Part shown: piece after piece, positions 44,668 to 53,540 of the stretch | How the letters are laid out: each line of letters starts with the position of its first letter | Position numbering within the stretch: the stretch's first letter is position 1 | From: Promethearchaeota archaeon | GTDB lineage: Archaea; Asgardarchaeota; Lokiarchaeia; Sigynarchaeales; SOKP01 | Reading direction: 5' to 3' | NCBI GenBank assembly: GCA_014730295.1 | Contig: WJIN01000250.1 | Coordinates: forward strand, 1-56,584 | Length of the DNA: 56,584 nt | Position numbers and translations under genes: made by a program | Notes under the pieces: model-generated | Databases searched by the model: none | What the model saw: only the letters and a program-made list of their open reading frames with translations | Told to the model about the DNA's origin: nothing

Positions 44668-44766
44668 ACTTATCATATTATAGTTTTTTATTTGTAGCAA
44701 AGAGAAATTATTAGTTATTGTTAATATTAGTATGTTCAAGACACTTAATAAGTATTTAATTTCCGG

Positions 44767-45561
44767 ATGACCTCGAAAAAGAGAAGTTTAGGACACTTTA
44801 TAGATAAGCTCCTAAGACGGATTCCATTTCTCGGCAAATTACTGGCCTCCATTTTCGGGTTATTAGAATTACCCATTTTGGAATTCTTTAGAAGGATTGA
44901 TCAAAGGTTTAATTCTCATTCTATGGAGATGCTTAGTAAATCTCTATTGAAAGGGAGATGGGGAGGGAGGGTCGTGCCGCTAAATAAAAACATTGAGATG
45001 AGTACTCAGTTTAGTCCGACTGAAGAAATTATGGAAATTATCAACCGTTCTAATATCACGGGTGTATCTTATTGTTATTGCCGAACTATTCAGAGAGCAT
45101 TTGATGATCCCAAATGCGATCATCCAATTTATACGTGTATTCATGTGGGCTTTGGCAAATCTCTTAGAGAAATTCCTTATAAATCTAAAAATTTGAAGCG
45201 TGTCAAAAAGGAAGAAATTGCGGAGATATTGGAAAAATGTGATAAGCGAGGACTCGTCCATCAATTGATCTTTTTTCCAAATCCAGAGTTTTATTATGTA
45301 ATTTGTAATTGTTGTCCTTGTTGCTGTGTGGTGCTAAACAAATTCCTTCATTCTGGTTCACCGCACATGATTAAAAGTAATTTTATTGCCAAAACTGATT
45401 TCTCTAAATGTACCAATTGTAAAGTATGCGAAGAATGGTGTCATTTCGGTGCGAGAGTAATTAAGAAAGACAAACTAGAATTTGAACCTAATTTCTGCTT
45501 CGGGTGTGGTATATGTGTTCCTAAATGTCCTAATAATGCAATCTCGTTGGAAAAGAAATGA
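44767..45561 (+). CDS. Dicluster ferredoxin-like protein with extra Cys motifs
   Basis: A 264-residue iron-sulfur protein. The C-terminus has two [4Fe-4S] motifs, CTNCKVCEEWCHFG and CFGCGICVPKCPNN. Ahead of them are other clusters: SYCYCRTI near residue 99, CDHPIYTCIH near residue 114, and CNCCPCCCVV near residue 180. This spacing is seen in a group of anaerobe ferredoxin-like proteins of unknown role; the extra Cys may hold another cluster or metal. The amphipathic start (FIDKLLRRIPFLGKLLASIFGLLE) may touch the membrane. The ATG at 44767 is about 100 bases from the divergent C_GCAxxG gene, which suggests common regulation. Confidence 0.83.
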   Translation: MTSKKRSLGHFIDKLLRRIPFLGKLLASIFGLLELPILEFFRRIDQRFNSHSMEMLSKSLLKGRWGGRVVPLNKNIEMSTQFSPTEEIMEIINRSNITGVSYCYCRTIQRAFDDPKCDHPIYTCIHVGFGKSLREIPYKSKNLKRVKKEEIAEILEKCDKRGLVHQLIFFPNPEFYYVICNCCPCCCVVLNKFLHSGSPHMIKSNFIAKTDFSKCTNCKVCEEWCHFGARVIKKDKLEFEPNFCFGCGICVPKCPNNAISLEKK

Positions 45562-45750
45562 ATTCTTTCCCTTTTCTTTTCTCTCTTTCCTAATTTAAGC
45601 ATACTCAAATACTATTGCACCATTTAATTCTCTTGACAGTATTGTGAAAAATTAGAAAAGTAGCTTCAATATATTCTTTTCTCAAACTAGTTGTAAAACA
45701 ATCAAAAAATCAATAATATGAATAAAGTACCTTTTGAGCAGACAAATAGA

Positions 45751-45758
45751 TTTAAATG
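45751..45758 (+). promoter_or_regulatory. TATA-like box, leaderless promoter
   Basis: TTTAAATG with an A-rich upstream flank lies about 27-33 bases before the ATG at 45784. That is the distance expected between an archaeal TATA box and a transcript beginning at or near the start codon. No ribosome binding site is visible before this ATG. Confidence 0.45.
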
Positions 45759-45783
45759 CTGATTTACATAAATGTAAAATGTC

Positions 45784-46476
45784 ATGGTGGAATCCAATTT
45801 GTCGTTTGAATTGCAAGTTATATTTGATAATTCTATTAAAGAGGATAGTGAATTCAGAGGTGGTTTCGGTTTTTCTATATTTATTTACAATTTGCTAAGT
45901 GATAAATATCTCTTATTCGATGCTGGAGCTGATGGAGATACCTTGATGGAGAATTTCAAAATAGCAGGTCTGGATGTGGCTGATTTAGATAAGGTAATTA
46001 TCTCTCACAATCATCTTGAACAGATAATTGGACTTGATAAAATCTATGAGATGAATCCTTCTATCGAGATTTATGTTCCAAAAGAGAATTATATTACCTA
46101 TAATCGGAAATTTGAGAAAGCGGAAGTAATTGGGGTGGAAGAACCAATCGAGATCGATAAGAGAATTTATTCTACGGGGCAGATGGGAACATATATTAAG
46201 GAACAATCAGTAATTTTACATACTGCGTATGATGAAGTAATTTTATTGACGGGGTGTGCTCATCCAGGACTGGATGATATTATAGACTATGCTCATAAAT
46301 ATGCACATAATCTGAAAGCAATTGTGGGAGGATTTCATGGATTTAGGAAATTTTGGGCACTAGAACATATTGATTGTATTTATCCGTGCCATTGTACCCA
46401 ATATAAAGAAGATTTTTTGAACAGATTTCCGGAACACAGTAAAGCATTATTTGTAGGGGATGTTTTGCAATTTTAA
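45784..46476 (+). CDS. Metallo-beta-lactamase-fold protein with degenerate metal motif
   Basis: A 230-residue metallo-beta-lactamase-fold protein of the dihydropterin/ribofuranosyl-aminobenzene phosphate synthase-like branch. The expected HxHxDH motif reads His75-Asn-His77-Leu-Glu79-Gln80, so the Asp is replaced by Glu and the last His by Gln. The third His (GCAHPG), the later GGFHGF and the PCHCT end are kept. The next gene (46586) is a full-length paralogue with an intact motif. Loss of two ligands suggests altered metal binding or a regulatory or structural role. The ATG at 45784 begins MVESNLSFELQ. Confidence 0.82.
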   Translation: MVESNLSFELQVIFDNSIKEDSEFRGGFGFSIFIYNLLSDKYLLFDAGADGDTLMENFKIAGLDVADLDKVIISHNHLEQIIGLDKIYEMNPSIEIYVPKENYITYNRKFEKAEVIGVEEPIEIDKRIYSTGQMGTYIKEQSVILHTAYDEVILLTGCAHPGLDDIIDYAHKYAHNLKAIVGGFHGFRKFWALEHIDCIYPCHCTQYKEDFLNRFPEHSKALFVGDVLQF

Positions 46477-46585
46477 ATCCTTCTTATAAAATTATCACCA
46501 TTGGTTAGAACTGATAAATTAAAGAATTATGAATGATTATTCTTTAGTATTATATTAAGTCTAACCAAATTCTTTTTTTAGCAAA

Positions 46586-47269
46586 ATGAGTACCGCGCCT
46601 AAGTTTGAAATACATATTGTTTTTGATAATAGATGTGTAAGAGAAGGGTTTTTAACGGGATTCGGTTTTTCCGCCTTAATTCGTAATCCCTCTACAAATA
46701 GCTATTCTTTATTTGACACGGGTGGAGATGGTAATGTATTAATTCATAATATTCGACAATTTGATGTGAATCTCAATCAAATCAAAAATGTTGTTATTTC
46801 ACATTCACATTTTGACCATAGTGGTGGTCTCAGCGAGGTAATCAAGCATAATCCTAATATTAAAATATACGTACCAAAAGACAATCACACCACCTTTCAG
46901 AGGAGATTTTCCCAGCAAGAGATTATAGGTGTAGAACAAGAGGAAGAAATAGAGGAAAATATGATGACTTCTGGACAAATTGGGAGCTCTATAAAAGAAG
47001 AAGCATTGTATTTGAAAAATCAGAACCAAGAAATTTTTGTTATTGTCGGATGTACTCATCCTGGACTTGAAAAATTTATCATAAGGGCACGCAAGATAGG
47101 TAATGTGAAAGGAATTGTAGGGGGATTTCATGGCTTTCGTAAGTATTCATATCTTGAAGGAATAGAAGTAATAGCAGCATGTCATTGTACCTCTCATGTA
47201 CAAGCAATAAAAAAACGATTCCCCAATCATTACAAGCAGATTTGTGTGGGAGACACAATCTCATTTTAA
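46586..47269 (+). CDS. Metallo-beta-lactamase-fold hydrolase (intact paralogue)
   Basis: A 227-residue paralogue of the preceding protein with a complete metal motif, His73-Ser-His75-Phe-Asp77-His78-Ser-Gly-Gly, plus GCTHPG and the GGFHGF region with the remaining His. It belongs to the same dihydropterin-synthase-like branch, where known members act in methanopterin precursor synthesis or as general hydrolases. It is 110 bases after copy 1 and in the same direction. It ends with a 9-base overlap of the convergent small gene at 47261. Confidence 0.87.
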   Translation: MSTAPKFEIHIVFDNRCVREGFLTGFGFSALIRNPSTNSYSLFDTGGDGNVLIHNIRQFDVNLNQIKNVVISHSHFDHSGGLSEVIKHNPNIKIYVPKDNHTTFQRRFSQQEIIGVEQEEEIEENMMTSGQIGSSIKEEALYLKNQNQEIFVIVGCTHPGLEKFIIRARKIGNVKGIVGGFHGFRKYSYLEGIEVIAACHCTSHVQAIKKRFPNHYKQICVGDTISF

Positions 47270-47458
47270 ATCTTGCTTGATTTCTCCGTTGGGGAGCATG
47301 TTATCGGGATGAGGAGTACCGTTCTCTTCCATCTGGTATCTGACGCACTCCTTATTTCCCACTAAACAATAACTCTCAACCCATTTCTTATCTAATTTAC
47401 CTTGATCGGTAAAAAATTTAATGGGACAACAATTATACCATTTGCATATTTTTTTCAC
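47261..47458 (-). CDS. Small Cys-rich protein (metal-binding candidate)
   Basis: A 65-residue protein with ICKWYNCCPIKFF near the start, then SYCLVGNKECVRY and a HPDNMLPNGE tail. The five Cys and their spacing suggest a metal or Fe-S site; I recall similar short proteins in anaerobic bacteria and archaea, but no function. It starts with a GTG at 47458. The last 9 bases overlap the end of the MBL gene on the other strand. Confidence 0.65.
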   Translation of the reverse strand: MKKICKWYNCCPIKFFTDQGKLDKKWVESYCLVGNKECVRYQMEENGTPHPDNMLPNGEIKQDLK

Positions 47459-47616
47459 TATTTCTAACCTCTGAGAATCTTGAGAACTTATCTAGGATAA
47501 GGAAAAAATACTTTTAAATGAAAGTTATAAAATTAAATATTTGGAATTATATTGTTATTGTAAGCATATAATTTGCGTTAATTCAGTTATAAAATTTTGA
47601 ACCTTAGTTTTTAATT

Positions 47617-48045
47617 ATGAGGGACTTATATGAAGTAGGTTTTGTCTTTCGGGGTTTTGTCTTAGTTAAGCATAAATTCAGGCAATTACCTAAATCTAAT
47701 GAAAAGGAAACCGATGAGGACTTACGAGGTGCCTTTATTTCGGCAATTAATACATTCGCTCAAAAAGCATTTATAAATACTTCCTTAGAATACTTAGAAA
47801 TGAAAAATCTGCTTTTCACATTTAAAATCGATGAAATCAAAGCGGGAGATAGCAATAAAAAAGAACCAATTATTATGTATGGTTTGATAGAATCTCAACG
47901 TAATCCAGATAAATATGTCCAAAAATTTCTAGAAAAAATCGAACCCATAATTCAATTCTTCATTACCACATACCAAGGCGCAGATTTTACGGAATTGAAC
48001 AAATTTGAATCATTTGAAGAAGAATTAAAAAAATTTTTTGATTAG
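47617..48045 (+). CDS. Longin-like small protein, hypothetical
   Basis: A 142-residue soluble protein. The pattern is a beta hairpin (EVGFVFRGFVLVKHKFRQL), a charged loop with Glu and Asp, a helix (DLRGAFISAINTFAQKAF), beta strands (LEYLEMKNLLFTFKI, PIIMYGLIE) and a C-terminal helix pair. This order matches longin-type domains of trafficking proteins, and Asgard archaea are known to carry many. The recognition is by pattern only. It is convergent with the propeller gene at 48087 and lies in a group with a winged-helix propeller and an Ig-repeat protein. Confidence 0.6.
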   Translation: MRDLYEVGFVFRGFVLVKHKFRQLPKSNEKETDEDLRGAFISAINTFAQKAFINTSLEYLEMKNLLFTFKIDEIKAGDSNKKEPIIMYGLIESQRNPDKYVQKFLEKIEPIIQFFITTYQGADFTELNKFESFEEELKKFFD

Positions 48046-48086
48046 ATTTGAAAATTGAGTTACTATTTTCTAATCCTATTATAGAC

Positions 48087-49010
48087 TTAGCTATATGGAG
48101 TGATGGTTTTAATTGGACTACCAAATGCGTGACGATCTTTAACTTGTACCTTTTTTCCTTTCTCCAGAATCACAAATTCCCCATGATGACCCCCCGCGTA
48201 TAAGAAATTATCATCAACATATATCGATTCGAGAGAACCCATCTGTACCCCTAATATTGGATTCGGATTTTTACTGAGGATATTCCAAGCCAATAATTTG
48301 CCGTCCCAAGCAGCCGAATAACATAAATTATGATACATACACATCCCTTTTACTTTATTATGGGTATTCGCAAATGCTGCATGTTTTTCGACTGTGAAGT
48401 TTTCATTATCATAAATATAACTGAAAACTCGGCCGGTCAAGGCTATACAAAGAAAATTCTCGTTCATAATCATATTTTGAATTCTATATTTAGCCCAAGG
48501 GAATGACTCATCATAAATTTCTTTTCTTTCCTTCTTGTCTAGAACCTTAAAATTGGCTTCTCCAGCTCCGAAAAAAATCATGTGATCATTTACAAAAAGT
48601 CCACGAATAGGATTTGCATTGACAGAAAACTCATCTGCTTTTTCAAAATTATTATTTAAATCCCATAATTCAATTAATCCTTTTGGGCCCCCGGTGTAAA
48701 GAAAATTCTCATCAGCAGCAATAGAAGTTACTTCCCAATGACCACGATGTTCTTCTCTGTTCTTTAATTCTAGGACCTTAAGTTTTTGGAACTGATCCCC
48801 GTTGCTCGTCCAAATATTAACACTTCCATTTTCTGAAGGGATGCAATAGAAATCTGCCGTTTTAATAATTCTTAATGCAGATGTATTGATATTATTTGTT
48901 TTTGGGGTTAATTCTTTGATGGTCGGTTTACTTGTTTCATTTGGAAGTATAAAATGAATAACTCTTCCATCCATTAATCCTAATAAGAGATTTACTAGAT
49001 TTTCTGACAT
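48087..49010 (-). CDS. WD40-like beta-propeller protein
   Basis: A 307-residue soluble protein of WD40-like blade repeats. Visible blades are NGSVNIWTSNGDQ, KGLIELWDLNNN, DGKLLAWNI and GEFVILE, with connecting GG-His and Trp positions. No signal peptide or membrane anchor is present, so it acts in the cytoplasm, probably as a scaffold. It is last in a minus-strand row with the genes at 49100 and 51070, about 90 bases from the former. The start is the ATG at 49010. No enzyme motif is seen. Confidence 0.78.
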   Translation of the reverse strand: MSENLVNLLLGLMDGRVIHFILPNETSKPTIKELTPKTNNINTSALRIIKTADFYCIPSENGSVNIWTSNGDQFQKLKVLELKNREEHRGHWEVTSIAADENFLYTGGPKGLIELWDLNNNFEKADEFSVNANPIRGLFVNDHMIFFGAGEANFKVLDKKERKEIYDESFPWAKYRIQNMIMNENFLCIALTGRVFSYIYDNENFTVEKHAAFANTHNKVKGMCMYHNLCYSAAWDGKLLAWNILSKNPNPILGVQMGSLESIYVDDNFLYAGGHHGEFVILEKGKKVQVKDRHAFGSPIKTITPYS

Positions 49011-49099
49011 TCTTATTCTAATTTTTGATTTAATATCTCTACTTTTCTGTAAAAATATTTAAGTATTTCTTTTTTTTATGTTGCGATAAAATTATCAAC

Positions 49100-50929
49100 T
49101 CAGGCAGATAAAAGTCTCCAACCTCTAGGTTTAGATCGAGAGTACTCAATTATTCCACGTTTATTAAGATCCCCAATAATATCTTTTATTTGGTCCCTTT
49201 TATAGCCCGATGAGGCAATTGCGTCTACTAGTTCTGATTTTGTGTAAAATATTTTCTGTTTTTTGAATAAAGAGAGGATATCTTCTTCAATTTTCGTTTT
49301 TTTTTCTTGAAGCGATGCTTTTTTCTCCTCGAATCCTTGTTCGGTTTGCAGATCCATATTGAGTGTCCATCCCCTTGGTTTGGAACGTGAATAGGTAATG
49401 AGGTTTTTATCATTTAGTATATCGATTTCTGACTGGATCTCAGTCTTAGAAAAGCCTTTTTGAGATACTAGATCAATCAAATCTGATTTTGAATCAATAG
49501 GACCCTTTTGATTTAGTGTTTCAAATATAACTTTTTGTAGTGTGGCGAATGTTTTAACATTACCTTTTGATTTCACTTGAAACTTATCTTTGGGTTTAAT
49601 TTCGAAATCTTCCTTAGATGCTTCCTCTACAAATTCTCTCTCATTTGGTACTTGAATTAAACGCCAAACGCTCAATTCTTCTTCTTTATGTAATAAGTTT
49701 CCCTCCATTTTTAAAGCATTAAGTTTTTCTTCAATTTTATTCATATCATAACCGATCTCTTCCAAATCCTCGATAAGTATATTGAGATCTATGTATATTC
49801 TTTCTTCCAAAAGATTCTGTATAAATTCTTCCAAATTAGTAGGGATGCTAGAAAAAGCTTCTTCTTCTTTAACCCTTACATTTGGCAGTTCAATCGGCGG
49901 GGGTATTTCTAATTTTTTCCTCTTTCCCCATTCAAAATCGACTACATTTCGAATCGTTCTATCATATCCTCCAAATATGATCTGTTTAATGCTATTATCA
50001 TCTTTTGCGATGCTTGCAATATCCTCTATAGATGATTTTATTTTTGTAGACCATTTTAGCTTAAAATTCAGAGAATCTAATTGATTATTCTGATATACAA
50101 ATAGACTCCCATCTGCACACCCTATTATTAGCTCGTTTGCATTATCTCCATCAATATCGTCAATTAGTAAGCTGAGAGGTCTCGATTCAGTTATATGCAG
50201 ACATGTTAATAAATCTCCTTCGCTATTAAACACGCGTATATTGGAATCATCAGAACACGTTATTATTTCGTTAAATCCATCATGGTTGATATCTGCTACA
50301 TAAATATCATTTAGCTTACCATCTAAATCTCTATGCCATAAGATTTTTAGATTTTGATCTTCAATATGAATAAGCTGCAATAATCCATTTTTAGTACCTA
50401 CAACTAAACCCAAAATAGCAGATTTCATTGATTTCGGCTTTAAAACACCAGTAGTACATGAAGTTACCCATGATTCATAGTATTGAACGAATTGCGGAAA
50501 GTCACTGGAAAAATTAGCAAAAATAATTAATTTGTTATTATCTCCCCCAAAAATTAATTCATGTTGTCCATTTCGGGTAATATCTCCGGCAGTGCAGCAT
50601 AAAACCTTTCCATCGGTGATATAATGTTTTACTCCGATCAATTTAGCATCTTCCTCTCTATATTTTACCACAAGAAAATTTCCGTCACCCGTTCCTGCGA
50701 TGATCTCTTCACATCCATCTCCGTCAATATCAGCCGTATAAATGCAGCGAAGCCATCCGTCAAATTCCATGGAATTAATGATATCTTTATCTTCATTCAT
50801 AATATATAAATGTCTATCATGTCCTCCAAAAACAAGATATGTTTTATCATGGCAGTTAATTATAGCACATGCTAAAATCGCTTCGGGGGCATTATAAGTC
50901 CATTTGAGTTCATAGCTTTTCTTTATCAT
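49100..50929 (-). CDS. FG-GAP-like propeller with three C-terminal winged helices
   Basis: A 609-residue soluble protein. The first 335 residues form a propeller with blade turns such as DIDGDGCEEIIAGT, DINHDGFNEIITCS and DIDGDNANELIIGC, as in FG-GAP/VCBS-like domains. The C-terminal 250 residues hold three winged-helix units: about 365-425, 460-530 and 545-609. The last two share the same wing, YSRSKPRGW, near-identical in both. There is no signal peptide. The combination resembles scaffold-regulator proteins that could tether DNA or RNA through the winged helices. The ATG at 50929 is followed by MIKKSYELKW. It is in the same orientation as the neighbouring WD40-like and Ig-repeat genes. Confidence 0.82.
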   Translation of the reverse strand: MIKKSYELKWTYNAPEAILACAIINCHDKTYLVFGGHDRHLYIMNEDKDIINSMEFDGWLRCIYTADIDGDGCEEIIAGTGDGNFLVVKYREEDAKLIGVKHYITDGKVLCCTAGDITRNGQHELIFGGDNNKLIIFANFSSDFPQFVQYYESWVTSCTTGVLKPKSMKSAILGLVVGTKNGLLQLIHIEDQNLKILWHRDLDGKLNDIYVADINHDGFNEIITCSDDSNIRVFNSEGDLLTCLHITESRPLSLLIDDIDGDNANELIIGCADGSLFVYQNNQLDSLNFKLKWSTKIKSSIEDIASIAKDDNSIKQIIFGGYDRTIRNVVDFEWGKRKKLEIPPPIELPNVRVKEEEAFSSIPTNLEEFIQNLLEERIYIDLNILIEDLEEIGYDMNKIEEKLNALKMEGNLLHKEEELSVWRLIQVPNEREFVEEASKEDFEIKPKDKFQVKSKGNVKTFATLQKVIFETLNQKGPIDSKSDLIDLVSQKGFSKTEIQSEIDILNDKNLITYSRSKPRGWTLNMDLQTEQGFEEKKASLQEKKTKIEEDILSLFKKQKIFYTKSELVDAIASSGYKRDQIKDIIGDLNKRGIIEYSRSKPRGWRLLSA

Positions 50930-51069
50930 AAAAAAGACTGGTGGATTAAGATTTAATTTTATCTAATCAAAATAGTTTAACATCTTTCTAACTCTTATAG
51001 AAGATATGGTTGTATTTAGGAATTTTTGAAAAATTACTAATAAAAAAAATAAAAAAATATAAATAAATA

Positions 51070-53310
51070 TTATAGTGCGAGCTGGGCTTCGCTTGGATGG
51101 TATTCGCCTTTCCCAGAGATTTCATACGTGACTTCGAGTTTCTCTCCTGACTCTAATGTGTCGATCGTCCATTTGAGAGTATCTTCACCAACTTCATCGG
51201 TGATTTCAGGTTCCATTGAATAGTCTCCATATTCAAAGGAATCGGGAACTTTATCCATAAGAACCAAACTTTCTAGTGTCATCTCTCCGATGTTTTCAAC
51301 AGTAAGAATTATTTCATAATCTCCCAAACCGCCCACGGGAATCACTTCTTTGCCGATACGGAACTTACGTCTGAGATGGAGCGCTTCAATAACTGGAACG
51401 TCGGGCATATATTCTAGTTCTTGACTGAGAGGGTATGTGTTTGCACGATAAGTGATATCAGACTCAAATCGAGCATCCTTTGTGGGTTTTACACAATGGA
51501 TAGGGTATTGGATTTCGAGGACAGAATCTGGTTCAAACATCCCCGTATTGGCGTCTCTGAGATCCTCAAATGAGATCTCTAATACATCATTACGCACAGA
51601 AATAGCATCTGGTGAGATATCGATCTCATCATCGTCCCAAAGGACTGTTACCTCATCATTCTCTGGTGGTTGAAACTCATCAGTAAACCGACTTTGAGAA
51701 ATCTTTATCCTATTTAAAGGAGCAGATCCGTTATTGTGAATCGATAGGGAAGCGTAGACGTCCTTCTTTCGAAATGTTGGGACATTGATAACTTCCATTT
51801 CAGTAGAGACTCCTGATGATACTTTTTCTCGTATCTTATCAGGAAAATCGTCTTTAATACTATATGCAACAGCTCCTTTAATACTTGCAACGGATAACTC
51901 AACATCAGAGATTGCAATAGTTCCATTTACTATTGTTTGAAAGTCAGGCATCACTCGAAATTCTAATTTTTTTCTAAATTCAGGAATTTCAGCACTCTTA
52001 TATTCCCATGGTTCTGAAAACCATTTTGCTCCAGAGGGAAGGGCAGGAACGTCTTTTGGATCGACATCGACCAACTTCTTGGATTTATCATCGGGTGAAT
52101 ATACATCCGCATTCAGTAGATGTAAAATGAAATCTGACGTATTTTCAAAGACAAGTTTACAATCCCAAACTTCTGGTTCTTCATCGCGTTCTATAGTATC
52201 TACATAGAATTTATTTCGAGTATAAGCATCAAATTTATCTACTTCTAATCCTTCCGCAAAAGATGAGATTCCTTCATATCTTGCCTTAATAGTACCTGTT
52301 TTTTTAGAGTCAATAGTTCTGGCAAGTACATCTGCGGTGAATTTAAGGATTTCGATATTTTCAGGTTTTAATGAATCAATAGTCCATACTATTTTATCAC
52401 CGTCTCTCTCTGCTCGACCGAGAGTGGTGTCTATGATTGAGATATTCGAAAAATCAGAGGGAATTTGCTTGGTTACAATGACCTTTTTAATTGGTTTCTT
52501 AAAGAGACTTTTCATTGCTATCGCAAACATAACAGTATTTTCTTTATCAATAGGGATTGCATAGGACTCAAGACTATATTCCTCGACATCAGTCCCACCA
52601 TTTCCGAATATATCATCATCTTCCTCTTCCTCTTCATCTTCTAAATCCACTTCAAATTCCTCTATTAATTCCTCTTCATCGTCAAGAGTTTCGACTGAAT
52701 CAGCATCGGTAGATTTTGCTTGAATTCTCTCAAAATCATTTCGAATATCTTTAGGATTTAGAATTTCATCCGCATTCGGTAAGGTATTAATATATTCTTT
52801 AACGATGAGTTGGTTTTTGACCTCGCCCGTTAATTTAAAATCTCGAGAATCAATATTATTATCATCTTCCGTACCTAACTCAACAATATCTATTTCTTCC
52901 GATTCTAAGTCTGTACTATCAATATTTTTTAGCTTTAAATCTATGTCCCAGATCCTATCGTTTTTACTCGGATTCTCAACATTTAATTTTCCATTAAATT
53001 TAATAGATTCTATATCTGCTTCATGATTTTGTTCGACATTCACTTCTTCGATAATTTTAACTAAGGCAAGCAATCCCTGTCTATTTCCGTCTTTTAAAAG
53101 GATCTGCCCTTCAAGATTTCCCGTATCCTCGTCATAGGTTTCAATAACTGGGGTACTTGAATCTCTATCAATTAACTCAACTCTTCCTTCGTCCATTTCC
53201 ACTCTTCTGAGACCTTCAGCTTCCAAAGCTTCCTCTTTATCTTCTTCATCCCAGCCCATTGTCTTTACTTTCTTTTTTTCTTTCTTTTCTTCTTTTCCAA
53301 ATAATGGCAT
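51070..53310 (-). CDS. Large acidic intracellular protein with Ig-like/DUF11-like repeats
   Basis: A 746-residue protein without signal peptide or membrane segment. It starts with a Lys/Glu-rich tail (MPLFGKEEKKEKKK). The region near residues 205-235 is strongly acidic, with long Asp/Glu runs (DLEDEEEEEDDD). The remainder has several beta-sandwich units with the conserved-repeat style found in DUF11-type proteins: KVIVTKQIPSDFS, DKIVWTIDSLKPENIE, TLKWTIDTLESGEKLEVTYE and a final EYHPSEAQLAL. Such repeats are usually extracellular, so an intracellular version is unusual. It may be a scaffold. The ATG at 53310 is the only start. It precedes the two propeller genes on the same strand. Confidence 0.72.
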   Translation of the reverse strand: MPLFGKEEKKEKKKVKTMGWDEEDKEEALEAEGLRRVEMDEGRVELIDRDSSTPVIETYDEDTGNLEGQILLKDGNRQGLLALVKIIEEVNVEQNHEADIESIKFNGKLNVENPSKNDRIWDIDLKLKNIDSTDLESEEIDIVELGTEDDNNIDSRDFKLTGEVKNQLIVKEYINTLPNADEILNPKDIRNDFERIQAKSTDADSVETLDDEEELIEEFEVDLEDEEEEEDDDIFGNGGTDVEEYSLESYAIPIDKENTVMFAIAMKSLFKKPIKKVIVTKQIPSDFSNISIIDTTLGRAERDGDKIVWTIDSLKPENIEILKFTADVLARTIDSKKTGTIKARYEGISSFAEGLEVDKFDAYTRNKFYVDTIERDEEPEVWDCKLVFENTSDFILHLLNADVYSPDDKSKKLVDVDPKDVPALPSGAKWFSEPWEYKSAEIPEFRKKLEFRVMPDFQTIVNGTIAISDVELSVASIKGAVAYSIKDDFPDKIREKVSSGVSTEMEVINVPTFRKKDVYASLSIHNNGSAPLNRIKISQSRFTDEFQPPENDEVTVLWDDDEIDISPDAISVRNDVLEISFEDLRDANTGMFEPDSVLEIQYPIHCVKPTKDARFESDITYRANTYPLSQELEYMPDVPVIEALHLRRKFRIGKEVIPVGGLGDYEIILTVENIGEMTLESLVLMDKVPDSFEYGDYSMEPEITDEVGEDTLKWTIDTLESGEKLEVTYEISGKGEYHPSEAQLAL

Positions 53311-53540
53311 TGTATTTTACCTATTTTATTTATTGCTAAATTTTTCGATTAAGAAATCGCTAATGAAATCTTAAAATATGCTGATTAAAAAACCTTTTAT
53401 TAATATTTTAAATGATTTTGTAAAATTGTCGTTATAATTGAATTATAGAGGATTAGATCAGAAAAATACCATAAAGGACTGTTGAAATAAGTGTGAAAGT
53501 TATTTCTCGAGAAGGAAACTAACCATATAGTAATTTTATT

